From Echinarachnius parma (taxonomy: Eukaryota; Echinodermata; Echinoidea; Clypeasteroida; Echinarachniidae): a DNA stretch of 64,000 bases. Position 1 is the first letter of the stretch. Each line of letters begins with the position of its first letter. The stretch is from the NCBI GenBank assembly GCA_037951105.1, contig JBAMJV010002056.1:62001-126000 (forward strand), given 5' to 3'. The position numbers and the translations under genes are program-made. Below the pieces are notes generated by a model, which searched no databases, was not told the DNA's origin, and worked only from the letters and a program-made list of their open reading frames with translations. Below, piece by piece: positions 34,285-45,454 of the stretch.

Positions 34285-34420
34285 CACAGTTTCAAGTGCA
34301 AAAATACGAAAGCTCCCTATCGTGGACACCCCTCCCACACCCTGGGTAGACTAACACACTTCGCTCCTTCAGGCTTGGTCGCTTTGCTCCCTCGCAATAT
34401 CTGGTGGTGATGCGGATTTG
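34285..34420 (-). repeat. G-rich dispersed repeat, reverse copy
   Basis: On the minus strand this carries GTGTCCACGATAGGGAGCTTTCG and further blocks seen at 2300-2430 and 22250-22350. It is split from NL3 by about 220 bp of unremarkable DNA. Confidence 0.5.
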
Positions 34421-34509
34421 GTTAAGCCCAACCCCCGCCAAAAAAAAACAAAAAAAAAGAAGAAAAAATTGTCTCATTACGCCACTGTATGCAAACCCGC
34501 GGAACATTT

Positions 34510-35300
34510 TTTTAAGGCAGATTTATTTCTACATTTATTTACCAAATCAAAATAAAATATACAGAGAACAGTTTTACATATATAATAATAAAACAATGAA
34601 ATAGGAATAGTTATATAATCATATAAATCAATGTGACAATAATGTATGTACATTATTACAACAAAGAAACAAATGCAGCAGACCAACCATCATAAGCAGG
34701 GAGCTTGAGTGGTTGGTGGCCTGGGAGGGGGAGGGGGAGCTACATGGTGCCAAAAAGGTGCTGTATAATAATTACTAACTCGTCAGTTAAATGATCAATC
34801 TGAATTATAAAAACAAATATAAATACAAAACATAATAAAATAAATTAAAAGCGTGTTGAGTGGGTCAACAGTGCAAGTGCAAGTGCAAACTATAGTGTAT
34901 AAAATAAAAAGGGGTGCATGTATATTGTACGTGCTGGTGCGGGTGCAAAACACACGTGTATTTTTTTTATATAGGCGAGCAAAAAAAATTATAAATATTA
35001 AAACATGTACCAATGACAATTAATCAACAAATAACAAGCAATCCATAAATACACAATTTATCAAATTTTATGAATAAAATGATCAGGTTTTGATGGGAGT
35101 CTAAGAAGAATATTTTAATATAAGATTTGTTTTCAAATGGGCTTTAAAAGAAAAAGGGGATGTACATTGTTTTATGTTTTGGGGCAGATTATTCCAAATG
35201 TCGGGTCCATGATGTCTTATAGATTTATGGGCTATTCAAACTTTAGGAGTATTAAGGTGAAGGTCAGATGAATGTCTAGTGGGGTATGAATGAATATCAG
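34510..35300 (-). mobile_element. NL4: minus-strand non-LTR remnant
   Basis: On the minus strand, 35204-35160 encodes GPDIWNNLPQNIK, the conserved C-terminal block of L2/CR1-group proteins, followed after a frame change by AHLKTNLILKYSS and an AT-rich 3' UTR. No RT core is left, so the copy is 5' truncated and decayed. The 3' end is near 34510-34540 in AAATAAA-rich sequence. Confidence 0.62.
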
Positions 35301-35958
35301 TATTATATGTGAATAAAATGTGACCGATCAGGGCTAGAACAGACAGAATTTCTGTAATCACATTTCTGAGATTTTGATACAGTCCGAACCGGTACTATCT
35401 AAGCTTTAATATGATATAAAGTTTGTCACATAAGGATTCTGTAACCCGGAGTTATTAATGTATTTCCAAGAGCAATTTTGAATACTCTGAAAATAAAATC
35501 CTAAGCAATCGCCCAAGAAAGTTTACATCCGTTTCGAAAGTGAAAAAAGACTCACCAAACGGACGATATGCGACCTGCTGCATGAATAGAATGCCTTAGT
35601 AACCTTCTTCAAAATTTCTTGCAAAATTGCGTATCAGTAAACATGTTTGTCTTCCCTGCGAAAAACGTTGAATATAATCCATGCTATGAACAGATATTTA
35701 AATATTTATTTGAAATTTAAGTGGAATTCGAGAAGATGACATAAAATTCAGGTACACGACCCACAGAGCATACAATAGGGACCGCGCTCGCGTGAACAAA
35801 AGGACACTCTCTCGATTGTTCGAAATATTGATCGATTCGAGAGTGCGTTTCGAAGGGGCGAAACCTTTCCAATAAAGCTACGCTGCGGTGCCTTTTGAAA
35901 ATATATTCCTGCAAACTGAGTGCGAAAAAGCATAGTCCGCACAAGAGGAAGGGGCGGA

Positions 35959-35979
35959 GGGGGGGGGGGGGGGGGGGGG
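35959..35979. repeat. 21-base G homopolymer
   Basis: The run follows GGGGCGGA. The two minus-strand frames at 35717-36170 that cross it are proline tracts plus unrelated residues. Confidence 0.95.
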
Positions 35980-36116
35980 TCACATTGATCTCGTACAAAG
36001 TGCATCCAAAGTGTGTACAGGGAGCCGGGGGTACATTCAGGACAATCATTTAAGGACGTACTTTGTAGATGACCCCAATATGCGATATTTCCTTGAAGTA
36101 TAACGCTCGACATTAA

Positions 36117-36417
36117 AGGGATAGTTGAGTGTTGGTCAAACTTAACTTTAGTAACCAAAACCTGCACCATTACGGTACAAAGTTATAGTTATAACTTTAC
36201 CATGATCGAAAAGTATACACAATTACAAACGGCTAAATAAAACCCCTGCTATCTTTCAAAAAGATACGTTACAACTGAAGAGGGCGCTATTTAAAAAAAA
36301 ATCATTGGTTTTATTAATTTTTCATACAAAATTTTGCATTTTCCGCAAATGTTGAGAAGATATACGACTTTTTACGAGTTATACTAATTCAAGAGTCCGA
36401 CCAGAAATTATTTGAAC
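36117..36417 (+). mobile_element. TTAA MITE family C, left half
   Basis: After TTAA (36113-36116) comes AGGGATAGTTGAGTG, then 'AGTAACCAAAACCTGCACCATTAC' type interior in the orientation of 60771-61326. It is diverged and ends where the full copy begins at 36418. Confidence 0.75.
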
Positions 36418-36421
36418 TTAA

Positions 36422-36976
36422 AGGGAAAGTTGAGTTTTGGTAGAGAGGGCGCTAGACTACTTAATTGGTTTGTGAGGTAATGAAAAACTGAGTGTAAAAT
36501 TTGAAAGAGCATAATATTTAAACAATAAAATCATCTTTGTTTGATCAAAATCGGTTCAGAAACGGCTGAAATATCCATAAATATAACAAGTTGTAATAAA
36601 CCCGGGGCCCCGGGTTTATTAGAGAATTTTGAACCAGCCGTTAAAAATTCAAAAAAATGCTTCCTCTTTTCAAAAAGTTACAAAATAGGTATTTAAATAG
36701 TTGTTGGTTATTTCTCTATCTAATCACTATTTCAACAAAGCATCACATGCACAATATTTTATTCAAAATGGTTGAAACCGATGAGTGTTTAGAGAGCGCC
36801 CTCTTACGTTTTAACGGCTCTTTTTGAATGATAACATGATCTTTACTACGTCATTTGTAATTTTATGTTCCTTTCTAGTTATAACTATTAGTTTGTAATG
36901 TAATGATGCAGGTTTTGGTTACTAAAATTCAGTTTCACTAAAACTGTACTCTCCTTACCAGAACTCAACTATCCCT
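36422..36976 (-). mobile_element. TTAA MITE family C, complete copy
   Basis: TTAA flanks it (36418-36421, 36977-36980). Termini AGGGAAAGTTGAGTTTTGGT and its inverted partner ACCAGAACTCAACTATCCCT differ at two positions. Length is 555 bp. It matches 60771-61326 (opposite orientation) and 1-198. No ORF. Confidence 0.92.
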
Positions 36977-37789
36977 TTAATTGGTATCGCAATTTTACCG
37001 TTTCGTTCTTAAATGAAGGAAAAACGTAGCGAATATAACTCAATAAAATAATCGGCGTAATAAGGGTATTTTTTCAAGTCCGACAGACGATACATGGGTC
37101 GACATAAATGACGTGATTTTACCGTTTACGTTATCTAAATGAAGCAATGCGATGAAAAAAACTGCAAAGGCATGCATTCGCTGCGGAGATGCGCTCAGAC
37201 ATTTTGTGTAGATTTATTTTAAAATTCATTGCTATGGGTGTCAACTTCATGATAACATTAATTGTTTCCTTTATGTTCATCTTGTTTGGTCGTAACTGAC
37301 CATGTTTCCAAAAAAGGCAGCGGTAACGGAATTACATAAATGGTAACGGAATTACGCCTTCTGAAATTTACCTTAAAAAGTTTAATTTTTTGAATACCAG
37401 ATAAGCTAAAATCCCTTTAAAATGTTATTTTTATGTTCAAACATTTATAAAAACCAAAATGCAAGATACTTTTATGCCAAATTATGAAGTAATATATGAA
37501 TACGCCTGCTTAATTTGTAATTTGGTAACGCAGTGTGAAATTTCTAAAAAAATAACTATTTGTATTTGCGAAATTCAAGTCAGTCTTCGTTTACATAGTC
37601 CTTGTTATCGAACTCTGCAGCCCTGGCTCAAACAATGGTCACTTATTTCTCTATTTATACTAGAAAGCTATCTAATGAACGTGGTAACGGAATTACACTA
37701 GTAACACTGCTTTGTCAATTATCCACAGATTCTTCTAAACTATACGTATCCATTGGATAAATATCACTTCTACCAAAGTATTTCATACA

Positions 37790-39010
37790 CATATACTACA
37801 AAAACACTTTTTTGATCATGTACACTTTCTTATATTATGCAATTTGGACAAAACAGATTGGGAAGCAAGTGCTTAGCAGAACAATAAATCAAAGTCAGAT
37901 GTCAAATGATGCATGTATCATGGGTAACATGAATTGCTTGAAGTATATCATGCAATACACAATGTGTACAACTTGATATTAGAATTCAGAAAACCCTGGG
38001 AAGACTTATACATTGGACATGTACTAACAAAGTATGTAACCATGCTGGTAAGTTTAAAGGGGACCACCAGGCAAAGGACAACACGTTATATGTTTTGGTA
38101 CCGTTTTGTGATATCAAATAGATACCCGACATTTTGCAAAGGGTTGTGTAATTCATAAACAAATCAATTAATTTCCACCACTTACGGAACCACTGCTATT
38201 TCCTGGTTCCATACGGGCCAAGCATTTGCGAGTGCGCCAATGCTTTCACACGTACGTCAATATAATCCCGGATGATTCGTTCGCTCTGCACAGAGCGCTC
38301 TGGCTCTGCACGCATATAGTCTTCGCAATTCAGACCGCATGAAAGCATGGTTGAGAATGGTGATGCTTTTTCCAATTATATATTTTTTTCTGAAAACATA
38401 TTTTTGTGAGCTTGTTGAAGAAATGGAATACTAAAGATGTTACCTTTCTATAATAAGAATATTATTTTTGGGTGGTGGTACCCTTTAATGGCCAGTACGG
38501 ATAGGGTTCAATCATATTGTCTGAATGTTAATACCAATAATTCTGGGAAGTTAAAAGCCAGGAAACTAATTAGTATGTTATGAGTAATTATATGAAGGAA
38601 AGATATGCTATTAGACCTGTAAATAATGTCTACCTGTATGCCATCTACTAAATTGTTCTAAATCAAACTCATCCATCTGATCAAAATCACTACTACTGAA
38701 GAATACTACCAAGACACTTTTTTGATCATGTACACATACTTGATGCAATTTGGACATAATAAATTGTTAGAAGCATGTACAAGAACATTAATTTATAGTC
38801 AGAGATCAGGTGATACTTGTATCAGGGATACAATTAATTGTTTGTAGTATATTATATAATGCACAATGTGTGCAACTTGATATTAAAGATGTTCAAGTTT
38901 TAAAAATCCTAAACTTATTTATAAATTGTACTAACAAAGTATGTTACAATACTGACAAGTCAAATGGCCAGCAAGGATAGAGTTCAATCTTATTGTCTGT
39001 ACTTTAATTC
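37790..39010 (+). repeat. Old tandem duplication, first copy split by a MITE
   Basis: Copy 1 (37790-38053 plus 38489-38700) and copy 2 (38701-39010) share 'CACTTTTTTGATCATGTACAC', 'TGCAATTTGGACA', 'ACAATGTGTnCAACTTGATATTA', 'GTACTAACAAAGTATGT' and 'GGCCAGnAnGGATAG'. Copy 1 contains the family B MITE; copy 2 is the empty site (AAGTCAAATGGCCAG). Confidence 0.8.
38058..38484 (+). mobile_element. TTAA MITE family B, copy 3
   Basis: TTAA flanks it (38054-38057, 38485-38488). Termini AGGGGACCACCAGG and GGTGGTGGTACCCT. About 427 bp. The neighbouring duplicate at 38940-38980 lacks it, which confirms the ends. Confidence 0.92.
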
Positions 39011-39156
39011 ATCAGCAATAATATCAGCAATAGATTTTAAAGCCAGTGAATAAGTTAGCATGATACATGCATTTATATGAAGGAGAGTATATATCTATTC
39101 TGTCTGTTTGTGGCTCTTATCTAAGACCTGTGAATAATGTAATTGGCCCGAATTCT

Positions 39157-39588
39157 CAAATCAGTAGCTCAACTTGAGCTTGGCTTAAAAAGACAAAACC
39201 TACCGGTAACAATATTCACCAGTAGACCTATTGTGTAGTTCCAGTATGGTGCTATAATATTTGAATGGTTTCCTTTCATTATCTAGTCAATCCCTTGAGT
39301 TCAGATATTAGGCAACAGGGCAATGGGCCCTTTGAAATATAGCCAAAGTATAGTCTGTCATCAGCCCAATTGTGTCTGGATCATCCTGGACATTTGCAGG
39401 TGACCTCTTATAATATTGACAGAATTTCAAAGGGCCCATTGTCTTAATGCTTTTAAGCAGAAGCAAGGGATTGACTAGATAATGAGATGAAACTTTATAC
39501 TCAATACTCCTGCTGGCGCAAAGTGGTACTGGTAGTCTTGGTCTTTTTAGACCAATCTCAAGTTGAGCAACTGATGAGATTTCAAGCC
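39157..39588. repeat. Imperfect foldback
   Basis: Left blocks TCAACTTGAG, AAAAAGAC, ATTATCTAGTCAATCCCTTG and GGGCCCTTTGAAAT recur inverted to the right as ATTTCAAAGGGCCC, AAGGGATTGACTAGATAAT, GTCTTTTT and CTCAAGTTGA. Arms are about 190 bp with indels. It abuts the minus-strand ORF at 39593. Confidence 0.7.
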
Positions 39589-39592
39589 AAAG

Positions 39593-39877
39593 TCATCTAC
39601 TATGTGGCCAACCATACTTCTCTGGTACTGTTTGCTTCAATAATTTGACAGTAATGTTACTATCCACAGCTTCTATCACTTGGCCAATTAATTTGTTGGC
39701 ATTGTTTTCTTTGCAGTGTTGAACTACCACCCATTTCAATTTGAGGTCCTCCATGCCGCTGCTGATGACATTGCTAATATAGACTGTGTTGTTGCTTTTT
39801 CCTCTGTTCTGAGTGTTCTTGCTGTTATCTTGGACACTATCTTCCTCAATACTACCTGCAGTCTTAGACTTCAACAA
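39593..39877 (-). CDS. Partial ORF, possibly a transposon-protein exon
   Basis: The 94-residue frame has a polar N-terminal part (Ser/Asn/Asp-rich) and a more structured C-terminal half with WVVVQHC, KLIGQVIEAVDSNITVKLLK and a GWPHSR end. A 'small beta-barrel' pattern (VV...IGQV..V..N.TVK.L) like this is common at the C-terminus of TE-encoded proteins of invertebrates, but I cannot name the family. It ends next to a foldback and sits inside the GGTAACGGAATTAC-bounded region, so a decayed DNA-transposon gene is my best guess. No splice sites were established. Confidence 0.3.
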   Translation of the reverse strand: MLKSKTAGSIEEDSVQDNSKNTQNRGKSNNTVYISNVISSGMEDLKLKWVVVQHCKENNANKLIGQVIEAVDSNITVKLLKQTVPEKYGWPHSR

Positions 39878-40389
39878 GGGGAGGGTGTTGGGGTTGGGTG
39901 ATCTATTTTTTATTTTCTTGCCAAAGACTGCAAGATTTTGTTTGTTTATACTTTGTGAAAACTATGCCTGACATATGTTTAATAGATAAACTGTTTCTCA
40001 ACTATTTTTATGGCAAAAGAACAGAAGGTCATAAGAGAGGATCTATCTCATTTGATATCTTCTTTTATATTCATAATTTGTTTTTTACTCATCAGAAGTT
40101 GGATTTTGTTTTCCCCCCTGTATAGCAGGTGGAGTTCCTTTCTTTCAAAAACTTCCTACCCACTTTGAAGTCAAATTAATGTTGCGTCCCCTACCGATGT
40201 AATTCCGTTACCATGTAATTCCGTTACCAATGTTTTCATAGAAATGGGTGAAGATATTAAAGAATTGGGTGTTTGGGATTTCAAGGACACATATTTTAGC
40301 ATTGGATTTACAATTACAGAATAATTCATCAATATTAAAGTTCTTTAAAAAAACTTTCTTGGAATTTCGGTAACGGAATTACATACAAA

Positions 40390-41277
40390 TTGGAGTAGAT
40401 TTGGTCATTCTGTCCAGCAAATATTGGTTCCGGTTGGAACAAGTGCTTTACAAAATAAGAAGATTATCCATATACTAGTATAACTGCAAAGTATACAAAG
40501 GAATAAGTTCAGGGATCAATGATTTATTGATTTGGTATTGAATTTAGTCATTTTTTCAATTCTGAAGCCTAGAAAACCCAAAAAGTTCAAACACTGCTTT
40601 CAGAAAAACAGATTAAGTTATTCACAAACGGTCTTCTATTCACTAATATATAGGAGGACGTTGTCCACCCAAAACATGCTTTGAAATTGTATTTCATAAA
40701 CTTTTAAATTTTTCATTTTTGGCCTCTCTCATCCGGAATTGCCCATATAGTAAATTACTTGGGTTAGGGTTTTGAGCATTTTTAATTTTTTTTTTCATTT
40801 GACGGACGCGTACGCGCGCGTCTCCGAGTGTAAGCGCATGCGCATGAGCTTAAAAGATGACGATTGACCCGATTAATATTTATGTGAAATTTGAATTGAA
40901 ATTGATGATGCATGACTGAGATATGATGATTAATGATATTTTACAAAATGTCGTCCTGATGACGTCATAGTGATGTGACGTCACTGAAAAGCTTCGCAGT
41001 TCTAAGTTAGATCATAATCTATCATCATGTGAAGATTTATGACAATTGATTCATCTGATCTTGAGATATGCGACGCACAAAATAAGGAAGAATAAATAAT
41101 AAATAATAAATAAAAATCTTGACGAAATCAATAAGGTTATACATATGTATATGTATAACCTTAATAAACGTTCAAACCATTCTAATACCTGTTAACCCGT
41201 TCCCTACGAGTTCATAAAATCCCCATAGACTCCCCATGTACACAACCCACTCGGTTTCCGTAGTCAAGGGGTTAAAG
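40390..41277. other. Intergenic stretch, no gene recognised
   Basis: Contains GACGTCATAGTGATGTGACGTCAC (about 40960-40983, two CRE-like TGACGTCA-type words) and an AT palindrome, AAGGTTATACATATG with its complement, at about 41134-41163. Nothing else stands out. Confidence 0.4.
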
Positions 41278-42600
41278 TGATCCTTTAATTTTGCACAATA
41301 TCAAACAAACTGACTTCGGGCATTCCATTTTTTCCCCCTATTTGATTAGCTTATCGTAACGGTTCCAGATTACAATGTAAGAGGTAAACATGTGAGAGAT
41401 AATGATGCCAGAGGTAGAAATATCAGAGGTAATGTATGTGGCGTCAAAATAAACCAGCACTTTCTCACACAAAACGTCAGGACGCATGCTACTGAGTTAA
41501 TTTATCATTTTCCATTCTTCCATATCATAATGCATATTTTATAACTTACTGTGTACGATGCAGATTATCAGATGGAAGCAACCACACCGCAGCAGAACGA
41601 CGCTCGGGATCGCGATCGAAGCAGTGATGGAAGGCAAACTGGTGAAGGTGGAACATCAAGGGACCTGCGTAATGACAGTGGTTTAGCGTGCGATCGACGA
41701 GGTGATCCTGTAACATCAAATGACCGATCCAGTGAAAACGGTGAGCAAAAACAGATACAATGAAACTGAAAAATACAAGCCTCAAAGAGGTATGGTCAAA
41801 AGAGAAGCAAACGGACGGAAACGGCACAGGTCGCACTGATGGATCACAACCGCTCGATTTTGTCCAAAGAAGAAGGCAAACAATATATCGGCAAAAGCAA
41901 ACCAACAAAACAAAACAAAAGATGGTCAAATAGAAAATAAATAATTTGGGACAGAAACGGATGTACACAACAAGATACAAAAACGTTGAGCTATTTTGTA
42001 TTACAATTGAGCTCATAATATATATTTAAAGATTTAAAATCATTTAAAATAATTATGTTAACAGTAGAAATAAAAATGTCAATATTGCTTAGTTGTATTG
42101 AAATACAGTCAAACCTGTCGATAGCAACTACTTAAAGGTACCGGCGAAAAGTGGTCGCTATAGATAGTTGGTTGCATTAGACAAGTTGGTGGCCATTTTG
42201 AATGTGTGGTCGAATATATTGCGCATATATTAACATGTGCAATTAATCGGCATCTTTACACGAACATGTCCGTAGTTGTATTTAGTATTTGTTAAGTGCA
42301 TTACCACAACAAAGGTTTGAAATGATAAATTTGCATTATATTGCAATTATATTAAATATGTGTAGTATATTTGTAAGTAAAAGTAAAATGTATTTAATTT
42401 ATTCACTCATCATGATACATTTTTTATATACGCGTGTGTGGTTTTCTGAAAAGAATTCTGAAGATCGTAACAAGCGGACGTATTATCAATAAAAAAGAGT
42501 AACAAACAAGGGGGAAACACACCGCTACGGCAATTACAATATTATTTTTTAGATGAAATTCAGTAGTGATGTCGATTGAAGTGTCGGTAATTAAGCATCT
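41278..42600 (+). repeat. Dispersed repeat R, copy 1
   Basis: The sequence matches 56455-56936 joined to 58315-59150. It contains a 71-residue frame (41551-41763) starting MYDADYQMEATTPQQNDARD and rich in Asp, Arg, Ser and Gly, preserved in the other copy with few changes. A mariner-type terminus (ACAGTCAAACCTGTCGATAG) lies at 42107. Similarity ends near 42600, where copy 2 meets the AT-rich element. Its class is unknown. Confidence 0.8.
41551..41763 (+). other. Conserved short ORF in repeat R
   Basis: The frame is kept between the two R copies (here and 56723-56959) with only a few residue changes (for example SSDGRQ against SSEGRQ), and it ends where NL7 has inserted in copy 2. The composition is hydrophilic and repetitive (RDRSS, SRDLRNDS, DRRGDP). 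It could be the first exon of a TE protein. No domain is recognisable, and conservation may simply reflect recent duplication. Confidence 0.35.
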
Positions 42601-42689
42601 GTCTGTAGTTGATTGTGATTTCCATAGTTTGTTATATGCATTGGTATGATCAGAATTTGAGCCTTGAGTGACCATTATTTATTTTTCTT

Positions 42690-43529
42690 GTGAACATGCC
42701 TTAATTGACCTCAATGATTACATTATGACTAGTTTAAATAATAATTTGTACACACTTGGTATATTCCTCGACCTCTCAAAGGCTTTTGATGTTATTAATC
42801 ATGATCACTTACTAGTCAAACTTCAATATTTTGGTATACAAGGTACTGCATTAGAATGGTTTAAGAGTTATTTATATGATCGTTTTCAATTTACATCCTA
42901 TAACAATTTTGTTTCATGTAGGGAGAGGATCCGATACGGAGTCCCACAGGGTTCCGTATTGGGTCCTCTCCTATTTCTTATATATATAAATTACCTTTGT
43001 TCAGTTTCTTCATTTTTTCACTTTATTCTTTTTGCGGATGATTCAAACATTATAGCAACACACACAGATTTTGATAAACTGATAGTAGAAACAAATATGG
43101 AATTAATATGTGAATTATGAAGAGACAAATGTGTTATATTTTCATGGTAAAAATAGTCAATTTAGTAAGAATGATGTTAAAATAATTATGAATGATGTCA
43201 ACCTAAATGTTAGTTCATCAGTTACATTTCTTGGAGTCATTTTAGATGAAACTTTATCCTTTGAAAAATATAGATTGTACGTTAAGAATAAAATTTCAAA
43301 AAACATAGGTATTATAATTATGTAAGTTACACTCGATATTACCAGAGAAGGAATTGTTTATGTTATATAATTGCTTAATCTTGCCATATTTACAATATTG
43401 TAATATAACTTGGGCCAGTGTTGGGAAAACTAAACTAGACAATTTATATAAACTCCAAAAGAAAGCTTTAAGAATCTGTACAAACTCCAATTATAAAGCC
43501 CATTCACTTCCTTTGTTTTTTTCGTTTAA
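42690..43529 (+). pseudogene. NL5 reverse transcriptase, first part
   Basis: The frame 42668-43120 carries IFLDLSKAFDVINHDHLL, YGVPQGSVLGPLLFLIYIN and the catalytic FADD (residues 122-125). It then shifts frame near 43110 into SVTFLGVILDETLSFEKY, and again near 43325 into LILPYLQYCNITWASVGKTK and KLQKKALRICTN. The reading ends in the TTAA element at 43530. The endonuclease and the first RT motifs are missing. Confidence 0.85.
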
Positions 43530-44254
43530 AGGAGGGGGGTAATCCCGGCTTTGATTCCGGTTTATAGCTTTAAATATGTGCCTTTATTGATATACCACAC
43601 TCTTTTTTTCAAAAAAATCCTTAAGTTGGGAAAAAAAGGTAAATTTCATGCAACTTTTTTGCTTTATTACGCATCGGCGTTCCATGCTCCTAAAAAAAGT
43701 CATTTATAGCAGAGCGGGAATGTGCGCACATGTCACCCGATTCATGACATCACATGCAGACCGCAACGCGGAGGAATGTGCATTGTTTACATGCAGAGCC
43801 TATGACTTGCTTGTAAAACAAACTCGTTTTTGCTTGTAAATTGAGGTTTTACTGAAAATGCTTAAGAATTGCTAAGAAATGAATTGTAGCAGGATGCAGC
43901 TACACATCTGAGTGTATATCGTCCATGATATAAACCTGAACAAATGTTTTCAAATATTGAAACAAATGGAAATAATATCTCTGTGTCAACGTGAGTATTG
44001 CACTCAGCGTGTACGTCTATGACCGAGCTAAACTGTGATTGCCTGCAGGTGACGTCACAAAGATGACGTCATTTTGTGTTCGCCCGGGACTCAGTTTTTT
44101 TTACGGGGGTTCCGAAAGTGAATTTACAAGTTGATTTTTTTATTTTACCGGGTTTTCCCACGAGGAAAATATGTTTGTATTAGTAATCTTCGTGAAAATC
44201 TACCTTAGATACAGTAAAACCCAATTTTGAGGCAGTTTTCTTGTCACCATACCT
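43530..44254. mobile_element. Putative TTAA element (family F) inside NL5
   Basis: TTAA lies on both sides (43526-43529, 44255-44258). RT-derived protein similarity stops at the left edge and resumes just after the right edge, so about 725 bp is inserted. Termini AGGAGGGGGG and CACCATACCT share only AGG and scattered bases, so the inverted repeats are weak. The interior contains short ORFs of no recognised kind. Confidence 0.6.
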
Positions 44255-44258
44255 TTAA

Positions 44259-44573
44259 ATACTCTCAATATTTACGATATTCATAAAATTCGAATAGCTA
44301 CCCTAATGTATTGTATCTTTAATGATTTGTCACCAAACAATATTTCTAAAATGTTCCTTTTGTAATAATATAGTACATTCATACAACACTCGCTCAAGTA
44401 ATAAATATCATTATCAAAAGGTCAATACTCAAGCATTGTTATATTCTGTTCGACATAATGGTCCACGTATAATTTGGAATGAATTATCACATGAATTAAG
44501 AAATTGCACACTTCAATCGGCTTTCAAAGCCCAATTGAAGAAAATATTATTATCTTCATACTCAAATTAACTT
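44259..44573 (+). pseudogene. NL5 RT C-terminal region
   Basis: Resumes with LNIYDIHKIRIATLMYC, SPNNISKMF and, after a frame change, HSYNTRSSNKYHY and GPRIIWNELSHELRN, the usual C-terminal block of these proteins. It ends with a stop at about 44568-44570. Confidence 0.8.
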
Positions 44574-44774
44574 GTGAACATAGCATTATCATCTTACCCA
44601 TGCAATGTGTGCGTTGTATGTGCGTGTGTGTGACTGTGTGATTGTTGTAGGTTTTTTAGGTATTTTAAATGTTTTTATTTTTATTTTTATATTGTTTGTG
44701 TATGTTATATAATTTTCTTATGATTATGATTGTATTTGTATCAAATGTGTACAACGCTTTACTATATATGTTAA

Positions 44775-44819
44775 AGGGGGCTACTGCCTACAAGTTTATA
44801 ACTTTTTTGTAGTCTCCCT
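44775..44819 (+). other. NL5 3'-UTR hairpin
   Basis: AGGGGGCTAC pairs with GTAGTCTCCCT (with two G-T pairs and a bulge), and AAGTT with AACTT around a three-base loop. The GAACTT tail follows about 70 bases later. Confidence 0.65.
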
Positions 44820-44940
44820 ATTTCAATGCTTTATCTGTATGACTGATACATGTATTATATACTTTGTGTTTTTAACATTGAAATGAATAAAACGAACTTG
44901 AACTTGAGACGACCGATTCGATGCCGGCTTTTCAAAAATT

Positions 44941-45106
44941 GACCCCTGTTACACATGAATGAATTGGACTGAGGCCGCCTCAGGAGACGGCCTTCAGTCC
45001 ACTTAAAAGGTATGTGTAACAGGGATCTAAGACCCTTGTTACACATGCCTCTGAAGTGGACTGAGGCCGCCGCCGGAGTCGGCCCCATGTATGTGTAACA
45101 GGGGTC
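44941..45106. mobile_element. Two adjacent mini-foldbacks with CCCTGTTACACATG ends
   Basis: 44941-45025 starts ACCCCTGTTACACATG-like and ends ATGTGTAACAGGG, with GGACTGAGGCCG/CGGCCTTCAGTCC inside. 45031-45106 repeats the pattern with a different inner palindrome (GGCCGCCGCCGGAGTCGGCC). Related GGCCTGAGGCCGG words continue to about 45200, and an end-like CCCCTGTTAAACAAACC occurs near 56405. Confidence 0.65.
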
Positions 45107-45454
45107 AGTATTGAATAGCTGGCCTGAGGCCGGCTCCATTTCTGTCCACCTCTGAATGCGGTTTGAAGTCGGCCTCGAGCCGGCCTCAGTCCCGCAATCG
45201 GTAGTGTAACATGGGTAAGTTGGACCAAAGACGCTTAATGGAAAGACAGACCACTGTACAATTATCCTGTACAAAGTGAATGGGCAGAGCGTGATGTACA
45301 AAATTATATCGCACTTTGATACGCAGGCTTTTCATTATATGTCGTCACAATAACAATGTTTACTTCGCCTGACTGAAAATAACTTCAAGAACACGTGATA
45401 AATTTTGATGACCCCAAATTTGCATATCGCGCGTGAAATTTGTTATGCGCACTT

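Larger units (their letters stand above)
37320..40385. mobile_element. Region marked by inverted GGTAACGGAATTAC motifs
   Basis: GGTAACGGAATTAC occurs at about 37322, 37342 and 37683, inverted (GTAATTCCGTTACC) at 40199 and 40217, and again direct at 40369. The doubled motif near both ends in opposite orientation suggests one repeat-bounded element of about 2.9 kb, perhaps a decayed DNA transposon. Inside lie a tandem duplication, a family B MITE, a foldback and a minus-strand ORF. Confidence 0.45.
42690..44905 (+). mobile_element. NL5: 5'-truncated non-LTR retrotransposon (L2/CR1 group)
   Basis: The copy starts inside the RT domain and runs to a 3' hairpin at 44775-44819 and a GAACTT repeat tail (about 44889-44905). 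It is interrupted at 43530-44254 by a putative TTAA element and carries frameshifts. It follows repeat R copy 1 closely. Confidence 0.85.

Noticed and set aside
35717..36170. Two overlapping minus-strand ORFs of 110 and 140 residues
   Set aside because: Both cross a 21-G run read as poly-Pro and include the end of a MITE; no motif.
44855..45301. 148-residue minus-strand ORF rich in Pro and Arg
   Set aside because: It spans the two mini-foldbacks and the NL5 tail; the frame is explained by their GGCCG palindromes.
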